This document shows positions 1-7,919 of a stretch of DNA of 64,000 bases, in pieces. Location: the NCBI RefSeq assembly GCF_001590865.1, contig NZ_BBUY01000001.1, forward strand, positions 261,607 through 325,606, in the 5' to 3' direction. How positions within the stretch are numbered: the stretch's first letter is position 1; each line of letters begins with the position of its first letter. This DNA is from Streptomyces sp. NBRC 110611. GTDB taxonomy: Bacteria; Actinomycetota; Actinomycetes; Streptomycetales; Streptomycetaceae. The notes beneath the pieces were generated by a model. The model was not told the origin of the DNA, made no database searches, and saw only the letters and a program-made list of their open reading frames with translations. The position numbers and the translations under genes were made by a program.

Positions 1-508
1 TCGCCTCGGCCCGCTGGCGGGCCGCCGCAGCCGCCTGCCCCTGGTAGTCGGCGACGGCCTGCTGCTGCCGGGCGGTCAGCCGCTGCATCAGGTGGGTACG
101 GTCGAAGAACTGCTGCGGGTCCTCGGCGAGCATCAGCCGCGCCGTCGAGTTCACGCCACCGCCGCGGTACTGCGCCGACGCGAAGGTGCCCAGCTCGCGC
201 CGGGCGTCGTTCATCTTCTGCGCCCGCCGGGCGGCCGCGTCGAGCAGGTCGTTGACGGTGTTCTTCTGATCGTCGGCGCTCTCCTTCGCCGCGTTGTACT
301 TCTGGGTGGCCACCTCGGCCTGGCGGTAGAGGCCGTCGACCTTCTGCTTGACCTCTTCGATGGTGGGCCGGGGCGCGCTGGGTGCCGCCTCGGCGGACTG
401 TGCGAGCAGGGTCACCGAGGCGAGCGCGGCGGTGGTGAGCCCGGCGGCCGTACGGCGGCTTCCGGGCGAGCTGAGAACACTGGTGCGCGGCTTGCGGTGG
501 GACGCCAA
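1..508 (-). CDS. NlpC/P60 (C40) family cell-wall peptidase, N-terminal part
   Basis: Partial gene running off the left edge; only the first 169 residues are visible. The TTG start at 508 is preceded by GGAAGGAG at good spacing. The product opens with a Sec-type signal (RRTAAGLTTAALASVTLLAQ, then an Ala-rich cleavage region). A long coiled coil rich in Lys, Gln and Ala follows. This is the usual architecture of Streptomyces secreted NlpC/P60 hydrolases, whose catalytic domain lies at the C-terminus, here outside the window. The c-di-AMP riboswitch immediately upstream supports a wall-remodelling role, because such genes are classic members of that regulon. The catalytic domain itself is not seen, so the family call rests on the N-terminal layout and the riboswitch. 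Confidence 0.8.
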   Translation of the reverse strand, partial: MASHRKPRTSVLSSPGSRRTAAGLTTAALASVTLLAQSAEAAPSAPRPTIEEVKQKVDGLYRQAEVATQKYNAAKESADDQKNTVNDLLDAAARRAQKMNDARRELGTFASAQYRGGGVNSTARLMLAEDPQQFFDRTHLMQRLTARQQQAVADYQGQAAAAARQRAEA

Positions 509-529
509 GGCCGGCGGCTCCTTCCGTGT

Positions 530-707
530 GCCGCCTACCGGGTTAGCTGAAGGGTTCGGGCCGGCGGAAGGGTGGCCCTACGGTCCGGGCGTCCGCTGCG
601 GGCGGTCGCAGGACCGATTCACCCCGGTGGTGCGGGTGGGTCCCCGGCTCCGGGCCGGGGGCCCGGGGTTCGGGTCTTCCGGCGCGTCTGGACTCGGCGG
701 AGGCGGC
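530..707 (-). promoter_or_regulatory. cyclic-di-AMP riboswitch (ydaO/yuaA class)
   Basis: Read on the minus strand, the leader carries the conserved ydaO blocks in order: a G-rich GGAGCCGGGGACCC segment, GGGGTGAATC, and then CCCGAACCC..TCAGCTAACC followed by GGTAGGCGGC. The 5' GCCGCCT at 707-701 can pair with the 3' AGGCGGC at 536-530 to close P1. The element ends about 20 nt before the TTG start of the NlpC/P60 gene. In actinobacteria this class switches off resuscitation-factor and cell-wall hydrolase genes when c-di-AMP is high. Confidence 0.85.
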
Positions 708-790
708 CCGTGCCGGTGCTGTCACCGACGGCGTGCGGGCTGCCCGAGCCAGGACGTTAGCCAACTGGCGTGGCTCCTGTGAAGGCTGAT

Positions 791-1103
791 GTTCGATATG
801 CCCGAAACCTTTTCGTGACCTTAGTGGCCTCAGTGACGACTTCAGCGGCCTTGGCGGCAGCGCACGGCAGGACGAGGCAAGACGGGACAGGGAAGGGCGG
901 GGGAGGTGAAGCGGGGGAAGTGAAGCGGGGGAGATGAAGGGGAAGGGGAAGAGCAGGGGAGAAGGGGAGGGGCTGCGGACGGCGGTCATCAGTGCACGTA
1001 CCGGTTTCGTCCGTGCACGGAGCGGTTGCATCCGGCCGGTCCGGCCACACTTGTCCACACTCCCCAGCGCACTGTCGGTGGCGCGGCCTAGACTCGGTGG
1101 GCG
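791..1103. other. intergenic region with polypurine tract
   Basis: No gene is seen. From about 865 to 977 the plus strand is almost pure purine, with direct repeats of GAAGCGGGGGA and many GGGG runs. A possible -10 hexamer TAGACT at 1089-1094 lies just upstream of pcrA. Transcription of the riboswitch leader on the other strand probably starts near 790-830, but no clear -35/-10 pair was found. Confidence 0.5.
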
Positions 1104-3614
1104 ATGAGCAGCCTCTTTGACGACAGCTTCCTGGCGGACCTCGCCCACAAGGGCGAGGAGGAGCCCCCGCCGCCTCCCGAGGACGAGCACGAGCCGGTCC
1201 CGGAGGAGATCCCCGCCGACCTCTTCGGCGGGCAGTTCGACGTGCCCGTATCCAGGGACGCGTACTACCGCGACGGCGCCGCCCGCCCGGTCATCGACCC
1301 CGCGGCGCTGCTCGAGGGCCTCAACGACCAGCAGAAGGCCGCCGTGGTGCACGCGGGCGGCCCGCTGCTGATCGTCGCCGGGGCCGGCTCCGGCAAGACC
1401 CGGGTGCTCACCCACCGCATCGCCCATCTCCTCGCCGAGCGCCATGTCCACCCCGGCCAGATCCTTGCGATCACGTTCACGAACAAGGCCGCGGGCGAGA
1501 TGAAGGAGCGCGTGGAGCAGCTGGTCGGCCCGCGCGCCAACGCCATGTGGGTCTCCACCTTCCACAGCGCCTGCGTCCGCATCCTGCGCCGCGAGAGCAA
1601 GAAGCTGGGCTTCACCTCGTCCTTCTCGATCTACGATGCGGCGGACTCCAAGCGTCTGATGGCGCTCGTCTGCCGTGATCTGGACCTGGACCCCAAGCGC
1701 TTCCCGCCGAAGTCCTTCAGCGCGAAGATCTCCAACCTCAAGAACGAGCTCATCGACGAGGAGACCTTCGCCGGGACGGCAGCCGACGGGTTCGAGAAGA
1801 CCCTGGCCGAGGCGTATGCGATGTATCAGGCACGGCTGCGCGAGGCCAACGCCCTGGACTTCGACGACATCATCATGACGACGGTCCATCTGCTCCAGGC
1901 GTTCCCCGACGTCGCCGAGCACTACCGTCGCCGGTTCCGTCATGTCCTCGTCGACGAGTACCAGGACACCAACCACGCCCAGTACACCCTCGTCCGGGAG
2001 CTGGTCGGTACGGGCACGGCCGACATCCCCGCCGCCGAGCTGTGCGTGGTCGGTGACGCCGACCAGTCGATCTACGCTTTCCGCGGCGCGACCATCCGCA
2101 ACATCCTCCAGTTCGAGGAGGATTACCCCGATGCGACGACGATCCTGCTGGAGCAGAACTACCGCTCCTCGCAGACGATCCTGTCCGCCGCCAACGCGGT
2201 CATCGAGCGCAACGAGAACCGCCGTCCCAAGAACCTCTGGACGGACGCCGGCGCCGGCCCCAAGATCACCGGCTATGTCGCCGACACCGAGCACGACGAG
2301 GCCCAGTTCGTCGCCGACGAGATCGACCGGCTGACGGACGCCGGCGACGCCAAGGCCGGTGACGTCGCCGTCTTCTACCGCACCAACGCCCAGTCCCGGG
2401 TCTTCGAAGAGATCTTCATCCGGGTCGGGCTGCCCTACAAGGTCGTCGGCGGCGTGCGCTTCTACGAGCGCAAGGAGGTCCGCGACGTCCTCGCGTATCT
2501 GCGGGTGCTCGCCAACCCCGAGGACACCGTCCCGCTGCGCCGCATCCTCAACGTCCCCAAGCGCGGCATCGGCGAGCGCGCCGAGGCCATGATCGACGCC
2601 CTGTCCGCACGCGAGAAGATCACCTTCCCGCAGGCGCTGGCCCGGGTCGACGAGGCGTACGGCATGGCGGCCCGCTCCGCCAACGCCGTCAAGCGCTTCA
2701 ACGTCCTCATGGAGGAGCTGCGGACGGTCGTCGAGTCCGGTGCCGGGCCCGCCACGATCCTGGAGGCCGTCCTGGAGCGCACGGGCTACCTCGCCGAGCT
2801 CCAGGCCTCCACCGACCCGCAGGACGAGACCCGGATCGAGAACCTCCAGGAACTCGCCGCCGTGGCCCTGGAGTTCGAGCAGGAGCGGGGTGAGGCGGCG
2901 ACGTCGGGGGAGGCCGCCCCGGGGCCCGGCACGCTCGCCGAGTTCCTGGAGCAGGTCGCCCTGGTCGCCGACTCCGACCAGATCCCCGACGAGGACGAGG
3001 AAGGCACGGGCGTCATCACGCTGATGACCCTGCACACCGCCAAGGGCCTGGAATTCCCGGTCGTCTTCCTGTCCGGCATGGAGGACGGCGTCTTCCCGCA
3101 TATGCGTGCGCTGGGCCAGACCAAGGAGCTGGAGGAGGAGCGCCGGCTGGCCTACGTCGGCATCACCCGCGCCCGTGAGCGGCTCTATGTCACCCGCTCG
3201 ACGATGCGCAGCGCCTGGGGGCAGCCCTCGTACAACCCGCCCTCCCGGTTCCTTGAGGAGATCCCGGACGACTACGTGGAGTGGAAGCGCACGGGGCCGG
3301 CGACGCCTTCCGCCTCGATGGGCGGTCTGTCGTCGCGGGGCGGCGGAGCTGGCGGTGGCGGCCTCGGCGGGGGCATCGGTTCCACGCTGTCGTCGACCCG
3401 CTCGAAGGGTGCCGGCGGGTTCGCCACCCGCCGTGCCAAGGACCGTCAGGTGGTCTCGCTGGCCGTCGGCGATCGCGTCACCCATGACAGCTTCGGGCTC
3501 GGCACGGTCGTCGGCGTCAAAGGCAGCGGCGACAACGCCGAGGCGACCATCGACTTCGGCGGCGAGAAGCCCAAGCGGCTCCTGCTGCGCTACGCCCCGG
3601 TGGAGAAGCTCTAG
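1104..3614 (+). CDS. pcrA: ATP-dependent 3'-5' DNA helicase PcrA/UvrD
   Basis: Superfamily 1A helicase of 836 aa, acting in nucleotide excision repair and clearance of recombination or replication intermediates. Helicase motifs occur in order: motif I AGAGSGKT (about residues 92-99), motif II DEYQD (about 284-288), motif III GDADQSIYAFRGA, motif IV EQNYRSS, motif V TLHTAKGLEFPVV and motif VI YVGITRARERLY. A Gly-rich linker leads to a C-terminal Tudor-like domain (VGDRVTHDSFGLGTVVGVKG), which in PcrA contacts RNA polymerase. The acidic, proline-rich N-terminal extension of about 50 residues is typical of actinobacteria. No Shine-Dalgarno is seen, and TAGACT lies ten bases before the ATG, so a leaderless transcript is likely. 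Confidence 0.97.
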   Translation: MSSLFDDSFLADLAHKGEEEPPPPPEDEHEPVPEEIPADLFGGQFDVPVSRDAYYRDGAARPVIDPAALLEGLNDQQKAAVVHAGGPLLIVAGAGSGKTRVLTHRIAHLLAERHVHPGQILAITFTNKAAGEMKERVEQLVGPRANAMWVSTFHSACVRILRRESKKLGFTSSFSIYDAADSKRLMALVCRDLDLDPKRFPPKSFSAKISNLKNELIDEETFAGTAADGFEKTLAEAYAMYQARLREANALDFDDIIMTTVHLLQAFPDVAEHYRRRFRHVLVDEYQDTNHAQYTLVRELVGTGTADIPAAELCVVGDADQSIYAFRGATIRNILQFEEDYPDATTILLEQNYRSSQTILSAANAVIERNENRRPKNLWTDAGAGPKITGYVADTEHDEAQFVADEIDRLTDAGDAKAGDVAVFYRTNAQSRVFEEIFIRVGLPYKVVGGVRFYERKEVRDVLAYLRVLANPEDTVPLRRILNVPKRGIGERAEAMIDALSAREKITFPQALARVDEAYGMAARSANAVKRFNVLMEELRTVVESGAGPATILEAVLERTGYLAELQASTDPQDETRIENLQELAAVALEFEQERGEAATSGEAAPGPGTLAEFLEQVALVADSDQIPDEDEEGTGVITLMTLHTAKGLEFPVVFLSGMEDGVFPHMRALGQTKELEEERRLAYVGITRARERLYVTRSTMRSAWGQPSYNPPSRFLEEIPDDYVEWKRTGPATPSASMGGLSSRGGGAGGGGLGGGIGSTLSSTRSKGAGGFATRRAKDRQVVSLAVGDRVTHDSFGLGTVVGVKGSGDNAEATIDFGGEKPKRLLLRYAPVEKL

Positions 3615-3670
3615 TCCTCCCCCCCCGCCTCTCCCGGGTTTCCGCGAGCTCTCTGTGGACTCCTGGGCTC

Positions 3671-3705
3671 TGGGCTCTGTGGGCTCCGAGGAGCCGCAGA
3701 GCCCA
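3671..3705 (+). terminator. terminator hairpin after pcrA
   Basis: TGGGCTCTG at 3671-3679 pairs with CAGAGCCCA at 3697-3705. An inner GGCTCC-GA-GGAGCC stem makes one long, nearly perfect hairpin 57 bases past the pcrA stop. Confidence 0.8.
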
Positions 3706-3721
3706 GGGGTGCTTCAGTCTC

Positions 3722-3782
3722 TGTGATCTCTTCGGCCTCTGCGGTCCCTTCGGCCTCTTCGGCCTATGCGGTCCCTTCGGGG
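3722..3782. repeat. short tandem repeat, CTTCGGCCTCT-type units
   Basis: About five imperfect 11-12-base units built on CTTCGG(C/T)CTCT or GCGGTCCCTTCGG follow the pcrA terminator. No coding potential is supported. Confidence 0.6.
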
Positions 3783-3830
3783 TTACGTGGCACCCGAGAT
3801 TGAGGGGGACACCGGAATATCGCTCGCCCC

Positions 3831-3901
3831 CGCCTTGTTGTGGCCCCGCAGGGGGGCCTCGCTCCCCCTAGGGGATCTGTTCGAGCCTCCCCTAGGGAAA
3901 C
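3831..3901. repeat. dispersed intergenic repeat, copy 1
   Basis: This stretch of about 71 bp is closely similar to 52481-52554. The shared core includes CTAGGGGATCTGTTCGAG followed by a second CCCC(T)TAGGG arm and AAAC. The arms can fold into a hairpin. The block TTGTGG..CCCGCAGGGGG is also shared. Both copies lie at a 3' flank of a backbone gene (pcrA; sucD). Confidence 0.8.
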
Positions 3902-3926
3902 ACCCCCAGAACCCCCGGGCGCGCGT

Positions 3927-3965
3927 GGGGCGCGGTGGCGTGCACGGTGTGCGCGGGCGCGCCCC
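3927..3965 (-). terminator. possible terminator of the M23 peptidase gene
   Basis: GGGGCGCG at 3927-3934 and CGCGCCCC at 3958-3965 form an 8-bp GC stem with a 23-base loop, 28 bases beyond the stop of the minus-strand M23 gene. There is no U-tract, as is usual in Streptomyces. Confidence 0.45.
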
Positions 3966-3993
3966 GGGCGGTGCAGGAACGGTACGGCGGGGG

Positions 3994-5796
3994 TCAGTTC
4001 GGGTTGAGGCCGTGGGTGCGTAGCCAGGGCATCGGGTCGATGGGCGATCCACCGCCGGGCCGTACCTCGAAGTGCAGGTGCGGACCCGTGGAGTTGCCCG
4101 AGTTGCCCGAATAGGCGATCTGGTCACCGGCCTTGACCGAGCCGGAGCGGACCTTGGTGCTGCTCAGATGGCAGTACCACGTCTCGGTGCCGTCGGGAGC
4201 GGTCACTATCGCCATGTTGCCGTACGCGGTGTTCCACTGCGTACGGACGGTGCCGTCGGTGGCGGCGAGGACCGGGGTGCCGTAGCTGACCGGGAAGTCG
4301 ATGCCGGTGTGCACGGACATCCAGTTCACGCCGGCCTGGCCGAAGAGCGCGCTCAGTCCGTGCTCGGTGACCGGCAGCGCGAACTTGGGCCGCATGGCCT
4401 CCTTACGGGCCGCCTCCTCCGCCTTGCGCTTGCGCTCCAGCGCCTGGCGCGCCTTGAGGTCGATCCGTTCCTGAGTGCGGCTGGCGCGGTCGCGGAAGTC
4501 GTCAGCGCTGGCGCTGAGCCCGGCGAGCTGGGTGTCGAGCTTCTTGTTGGCCGCGGAGCTCTTGACGCCCCCCGGGTCGACCGGGCCGGCCTGGTTGGTC
4601 GTCGTGTCGTCCTTGTCGTCCCCGCCGAGACCGGCGACGGACGCGGCGGCCACGCCGCACACCCCTATGGCGGCGACCGAGGGAACGGCGACGGTCAGCA
4701 GCGCCGACCGCTTCGCCGGGCGCCGTCGCCCGCGGCCGCGGACGGGCTTGCCGGGATTCGGGCCGGCGACCCGGCGGGCGGCGGGGGTGGCTGTGGCCGC
4801 GGCCGCGGTGGTGACCGGCATGGCCTGTGTCATGGCATCGGCGAGGGCGGCGGCGTCGGCATCGGCGTCGCCGGTGTCCGTGCTGCCGCTGGTGTGGCTG
4901 ATAGCGCCGGTGTTGCTTGTGCCGTTGGGGTTGTCGGCGTCGGGGGAGCCGTCGTCGTGCCGGCCGGTCTCGTTCCATGGGGTGCGGACCCATGGCTCGC
5001 CGTCGTCCGGCGGGGGGCCGGCCTGCGCCGGGATTCCGGCGGTCAGCTCCTGGTCGGCGGCCGGCCAGATCGCCGTGGCCTCGTAGCTCGCGGTCTCGAA
5101 CGCCGCGGTCTCGAAGCCCGCGGTGTCCTCGACGGCGGTGGCCTGCGGGCCGATGGTGTCGTAGCCGCCTGTCGTCCCGTACGTGCCCGTCGGCTCGTAC
5201 GGATCGGCCGGCTGATGCGCCCCGGCCGTCTCGTAGGCGCCCGTCGCCTCATAGGTGACCGTGGCATAACTGCCGGTGTCGTAGGCGTCGGTGGGGTGGT
5301 TGCCGGTGTCATGGCCGCCGTGCCCGTAGGCGGTGGCGCCGTATGTGACGGCCTCCGGCGCGGTGCTCTCGTACGCGGTGTGGGCGTACGGGGCGTAGCC
5401 CGCGGCATCCGACTGGAGGTCCGTAAGGACGTGGGAGCCGGTGTCGTGGGTGCTGGTGGCCCACTGCGTCGTGTCGTAGGAGCCGGTGTCGTAGGTGGCT
5501 CCGGTGACGTCGTAGGTGCCTGTGCCGTAGGCGTCCGTGCCGTAGGCGCTGTGGGTGCCGGTGTGGTCGTAGCCCGTGGTGTGGAAGGTGCCCGTGTCGT
5601 AGGCGCCGGTGTCGTACACCCCCGTGTCGTACGGGCCGGGGTACGAACCGAACAACGGGGCGCCGTCGCCGTATTCGGCACCGGCAGTCGGCGAATACTG
5701 CTGCCCGTAGGAGTCGTAGGCGGGGTAGTGCGCATACGAGGCGTCGGAAGCGGAGTCGGTCGGAAGACGGCCTTCCGAAGGGCGACGGTCGTTCAC
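3994..5796 (-). CDS. membrane-anchored M23 metallopeptidase with YDTG-repeat N-terminus
   Basis: Lysostaphin-type endopeptidase of 600 aa. The GTG start at 5796 (VNDRRPSEGRL) is preferred over an upstream ATG at 5874, because it has a GAGAAG-type Shine-Dalgarno and matches the usual start of Streptomyces homologues. Residues about 20-250 are dozens of YDTG, YATG and YETA-like units. A basic stretch and one membrane segment (about 369-390) follow. Next come a coiled coil (about 410-465) and the M23 domain with zinc and catalytic motifs HTGIDFP and HLHFEVRPGG. Topology therefore puts the Tyr/Thr-rich head in the cytoplasm and the peptidase outside. A possible promoter (TTGTCG-18-TACAGT) lies upstream. 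Confidence 0.9.
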   Translation of the reverse strand: MNDRRPSEGRLPTDSASDASYAHYPAYDSYGQQYSPTAGAEYGDGAPLFGSYPGPYDTGVYDTGAYDTGTFHTTGYDHTGTHSAYGTDAYGTGTYDVTGATYDTGSYDTTQWATSTHDTGSHVLTDLQSDAAGYAPYAHTAYESTAPEAVTYGATAYGHGGHDTGNHPTDAYDTGSYATVTYEATGAYETAGAHQPADPYEPTGTYGTTGGYDTIGPQATAVEDTAGFETAAFETASYEATAIWPAADQELTAGIPAQAGPPPDDGEPWVRTPWNETGRHDDGSPDADNPNGTSNTGAISHTSGSTDTGDADADAAALADAMTQAMPVTTAAAATATPAARRVAGPNPGKPVRGRGRRRPAKRSALLTVAVPSVAAIGVCGVAAASVAGLGGDDKDDTTTNQAGPVDPGGVKSSAANKKLDTQLAGLSASADDFRDRASRTQERIDLKARQALERKRKAEEAARKEAMRPKFALPVTEHGLSALFGQAGVNWMSVHTGIDFPVSYGTPVLAATDGTVRTQWNTAYGNMAIVTAPDGTETWYCHLSSTKVRSGSVKAGDQIAYSGNSGNSTGPHLHFEVRPGGGSPIDPMPWLRTHGLNPN

Positions 5797-5985
5797 CAAC
5801 TTCTCTTTCGCCTCGGCAGCAGGAGAATTAGCGGCGACTGTACCCGGCGGTACGCGACGGCGACAATCTTCCACGGGTTCCGGGCTCGCCGAGGCCGGGC
5901 ATTTGGCCGCCTTTCGGCACTCTCATGCGAGTTTTTGGCGCCCCGTTCGATGTTTGTTCGATTCGCATCGCCTCGCAGAGCAGTG

Positions 5986-6972
5986 TCAGGCCACGACTGA
6001 CGCGGAGTCGGCGGCTCCCACCGCTGCCGGTATGCCGCCCGAGGTGAGCGCCTCGCGTATGCCGGCCGCCACAGTGCCGTTGACCGGCAGAGCGAGATGT
6101 CCGACACCGGCGACCTGCGCGTTGTACGCGAGCAAATCCGGGTGATCGATTCTGGCCGTGCCGGCCGGCACCATCACTTGATCCTCCTCGCTCCAGAAAG
6201 CGACAAATTGTGTTCGGCAATTCGGGGCCGGAAGCGCCAACTCTGCTATCACTTCGGAATCCGGGCGCATCTGCCGGACGACCGGATGTACCGACATCAG
6301 CGGCGCGACACGGGTACCGGAGTGCGGGGTGCCGAGCGTGACGACCGTACGGACCCGGGTGTCGCCGCCGAGCCGCTGGACGTAATAGCGCGCGATGAGC
6401 CCACCGAGGCTGTGGCCCACGATGTCCACCCGGCGGTGACCGGTCCGCGCACACACCTCCTCCACATGGCGGCTCAGCAGCTCGGCCGCCTTCCGCAGAT
6501 CGCAGGTCAGTGGGGAGTAGTTGAGCGCTTCGAGGTGGCGCCAGCCGTGGCGGTGCAGGGAACGGCGCAGCAGTACGAAGACGGAGCGGTTGTCGATGAA
6601 GCCGTGGAGCAGCAGGACCGGCGGATGTGAACGGCCCTCGGTCGGGAGCAGGGCGGGCGGAGCGGGCAGAGCGGGCGGAGCAGGTAGAGCGGGTGGAGCG
6701 GATTGGCCGGCCGAGGCGCGGCCCGGGGCGGGCGCCGGGCACACCTCTGGGTCCTTTGTCGTGGGGGGTGGCAGGGGCCGGGGTACCGGGTGCTCCTGGG
6801 TGATGCCGGTGGGGTAGAGGAGCAGATGCCCGGCGAGGACCACCAGATCCACGACGGTGCTGCGCAACAGCAGCGACGACGCACGCCCGGGAAGCAGGCG
6901 TACGCGCCGGAGGGGCGCCGAGACGGCGCGTGCGATCAGCAAGGGTGCGGAGAGAAAGGGCAGGGCTCGCAT
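5986..6972 (-). CDS. alpha/beta hydrolase (lipase/esterase) with N-terminal membrane segment
   Basis: Product of 328 aa. ATG at 6972 with GGGAGG nine bases upstream. The hydrophobic N-terminus (SSLLLRSTVVDLVVLAGHLLL) suggests a signal anchor. A proline/alanine-rich linker with PPALPA repeats follows. The hydrolase core has the oxyanion-hole motif PPVLLLHGF, the nucleophile elbow GHSLGG near residue 187, and a late His in GVGHLALPVNG. This resembles triacylglycerol lipase/PGAP1-like esterases of Streptomyces. Substrate is unknown. The gene stands alone, 189 bp upstream of the M23 gene on the same strand and divergent from icmB. Confidence 0.85.
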   Translation of the reverse strand: MRALPFLSAPLLIARAVSAPLRRVRLLPGRASSLLLRSTVVDLVVLAGHLLLYPTGITQEHPVPRPLPPPTTKDPEVCPAPAPGRASAGQSAPPALPAPPALPAPPALLPTEGRSHPPVLLLHGFIDNRSVFVLLRRSLHRHGWRHLEALNYSPLTCDLRKAAELLSRHVEEVCARTGHRRVDIVGHSLGGLIARYYVQRLGGDTRVRTVVTLGTPHSGTRVAPLMSVHPVVRQMRPDSEVIAELALPAPNCRTQFVAFWSEEDQVMVPAGTARIDHPDLLAYNAQVAGVGHLALPVNGTVAAGIREALTSGGIPAAVGAADSASVVA

Positions 6973-7344
6973 AGCCGACCTCCCGAACGGCATGCGGGAG
7001 ACGGCTCTGACCCCCGTATGCCCTCGTGGGAAGCCACCCCATGCGAGAGCGAGTATGCGGCGCACTCGCCCTGATGTGCGCCTCAAGGCGCGGTGGCCCG
7101 GCTGCGGCTCCCCGGGCGCGCGGTCCGCGCGTACTGAGCCACCCGTCCCTGAGGTGACGACACGCGGAACGCGGCGCGTAGCGGACGTGTCCCGTGTGTG
7201 ATTTCCCCCTCGCCGGATGTCACGAAACGGCTGGGTACGGGATGCTGGAGATAACGTTCGTTCACGCTCGTGGCCGCCGGACCGCGGCCGCGCGATCGAT
7301 TGTCGGCTCGGCACCACCGTGTCGTGCGTGGCTTGGAGGCAGTG
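6973..7344. other. divergent intergenic region, lipase/icmB
   Basis: These 372 bases must carry the promoters of both flanking genes. Apart from the two Shine-Dalgarno sequences I see no convincing operator, hairpin or small gene. Confidence 0.4.
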
Positions 7345-7803
7345 ATGAGTGTGGCTCGGCAGGACGGGGTGCAAGCGGGGAGCCAGGGCGTGGCGGGCCG
7401 TTCGGGGCCGATCCGCGTGGTGGTGGCCAAGCCGGGCCTGGACGGGCACGACCGGGGCGCCAAGGTCATCGCGCGGGCGCTGCGCGATGCGGGGATGGAG
7501 GTGATCTACACCGGGCTGCACCAGACCCCGGAGCAGATCGTCGACACCGCGATCCAGGAGGACGCCGACGCGATCGGGCTGTCCATCCTCTCCGGCGCGC
7601 ACAACACCCTCTTCGCGAAGGTCATCGCCCTGCTGGTGGAGCGCGACGCGGCGGACATCAAGGTATTCGGCGGCGGCATCATCCCCGAGGAGGACATCCC
7701 GCCGCTCAAGGAGCAGGGCGTCGCGGAGATCTTCACGCCGGGTGCGACGACCGCGTCGATCGTGGAGTGGATCAAAGCGAACGTACGCCCGGCGGCGGTC
7801 TGA
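7345..7803 (+). CDS. icmB: isobutyryl-CoA mutase small (cobalamin-binding) subunit
   Basis: B12-binding subunit of 152 aa. It carries the base-off/His-on motif D33-G-H35-D-R-G38 inside [14 protein letters not shown], then [11 protein letters not shown] and [11 protein letters not shown], all hallmarks of the methylmalonyl/isobutyryl-CoA mutase B12 domain. With the large subunit IcmA it interconverts isobutyryl-CoA and n-butyryl-CoA, feeding polyketide precursors and valine catabolism. No large subunit gene is present here, so icmB is orphaned, as I recall for S. coelicolor. The ATG at 7345 is chosen because GGAGG lies five bases upstream; an earlier in-frame ATG at 7270 lacks one. Confidence 0.92.
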   Translation: MSVARQDGVQAGSQGVAGRSGPIRVVVAKPGLDGHDRGAKVIARALRDAGMEVIYTGLHQTPEQIVDTAIQEDADAIGLSILSGAHNTLFAKVIALLVERDAADIKVFGGGIIPEEDIPPLKEQGVAEIFTPGATTASIVEWIKANVRPAAV

Positions 7804-7919
7804 GGGACCTGCGGAGGGGCCCGCGGGGCAGGAGGCGGTCCCCAGTTGGCGGAGGGTGGCCGGGACGCTGCGGATCACGGTATGGCGGATGACGATGCCG
7901 CGGATCGCGGTACGGCCGG

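Noticed and set aside
543..3485. Open frame of 980 codons on the minus strand opposite pcrA
   Set aside because: The helicase motifs lie on the plus strand; this frame is an antisense shadow that also runs through the riboswitch.
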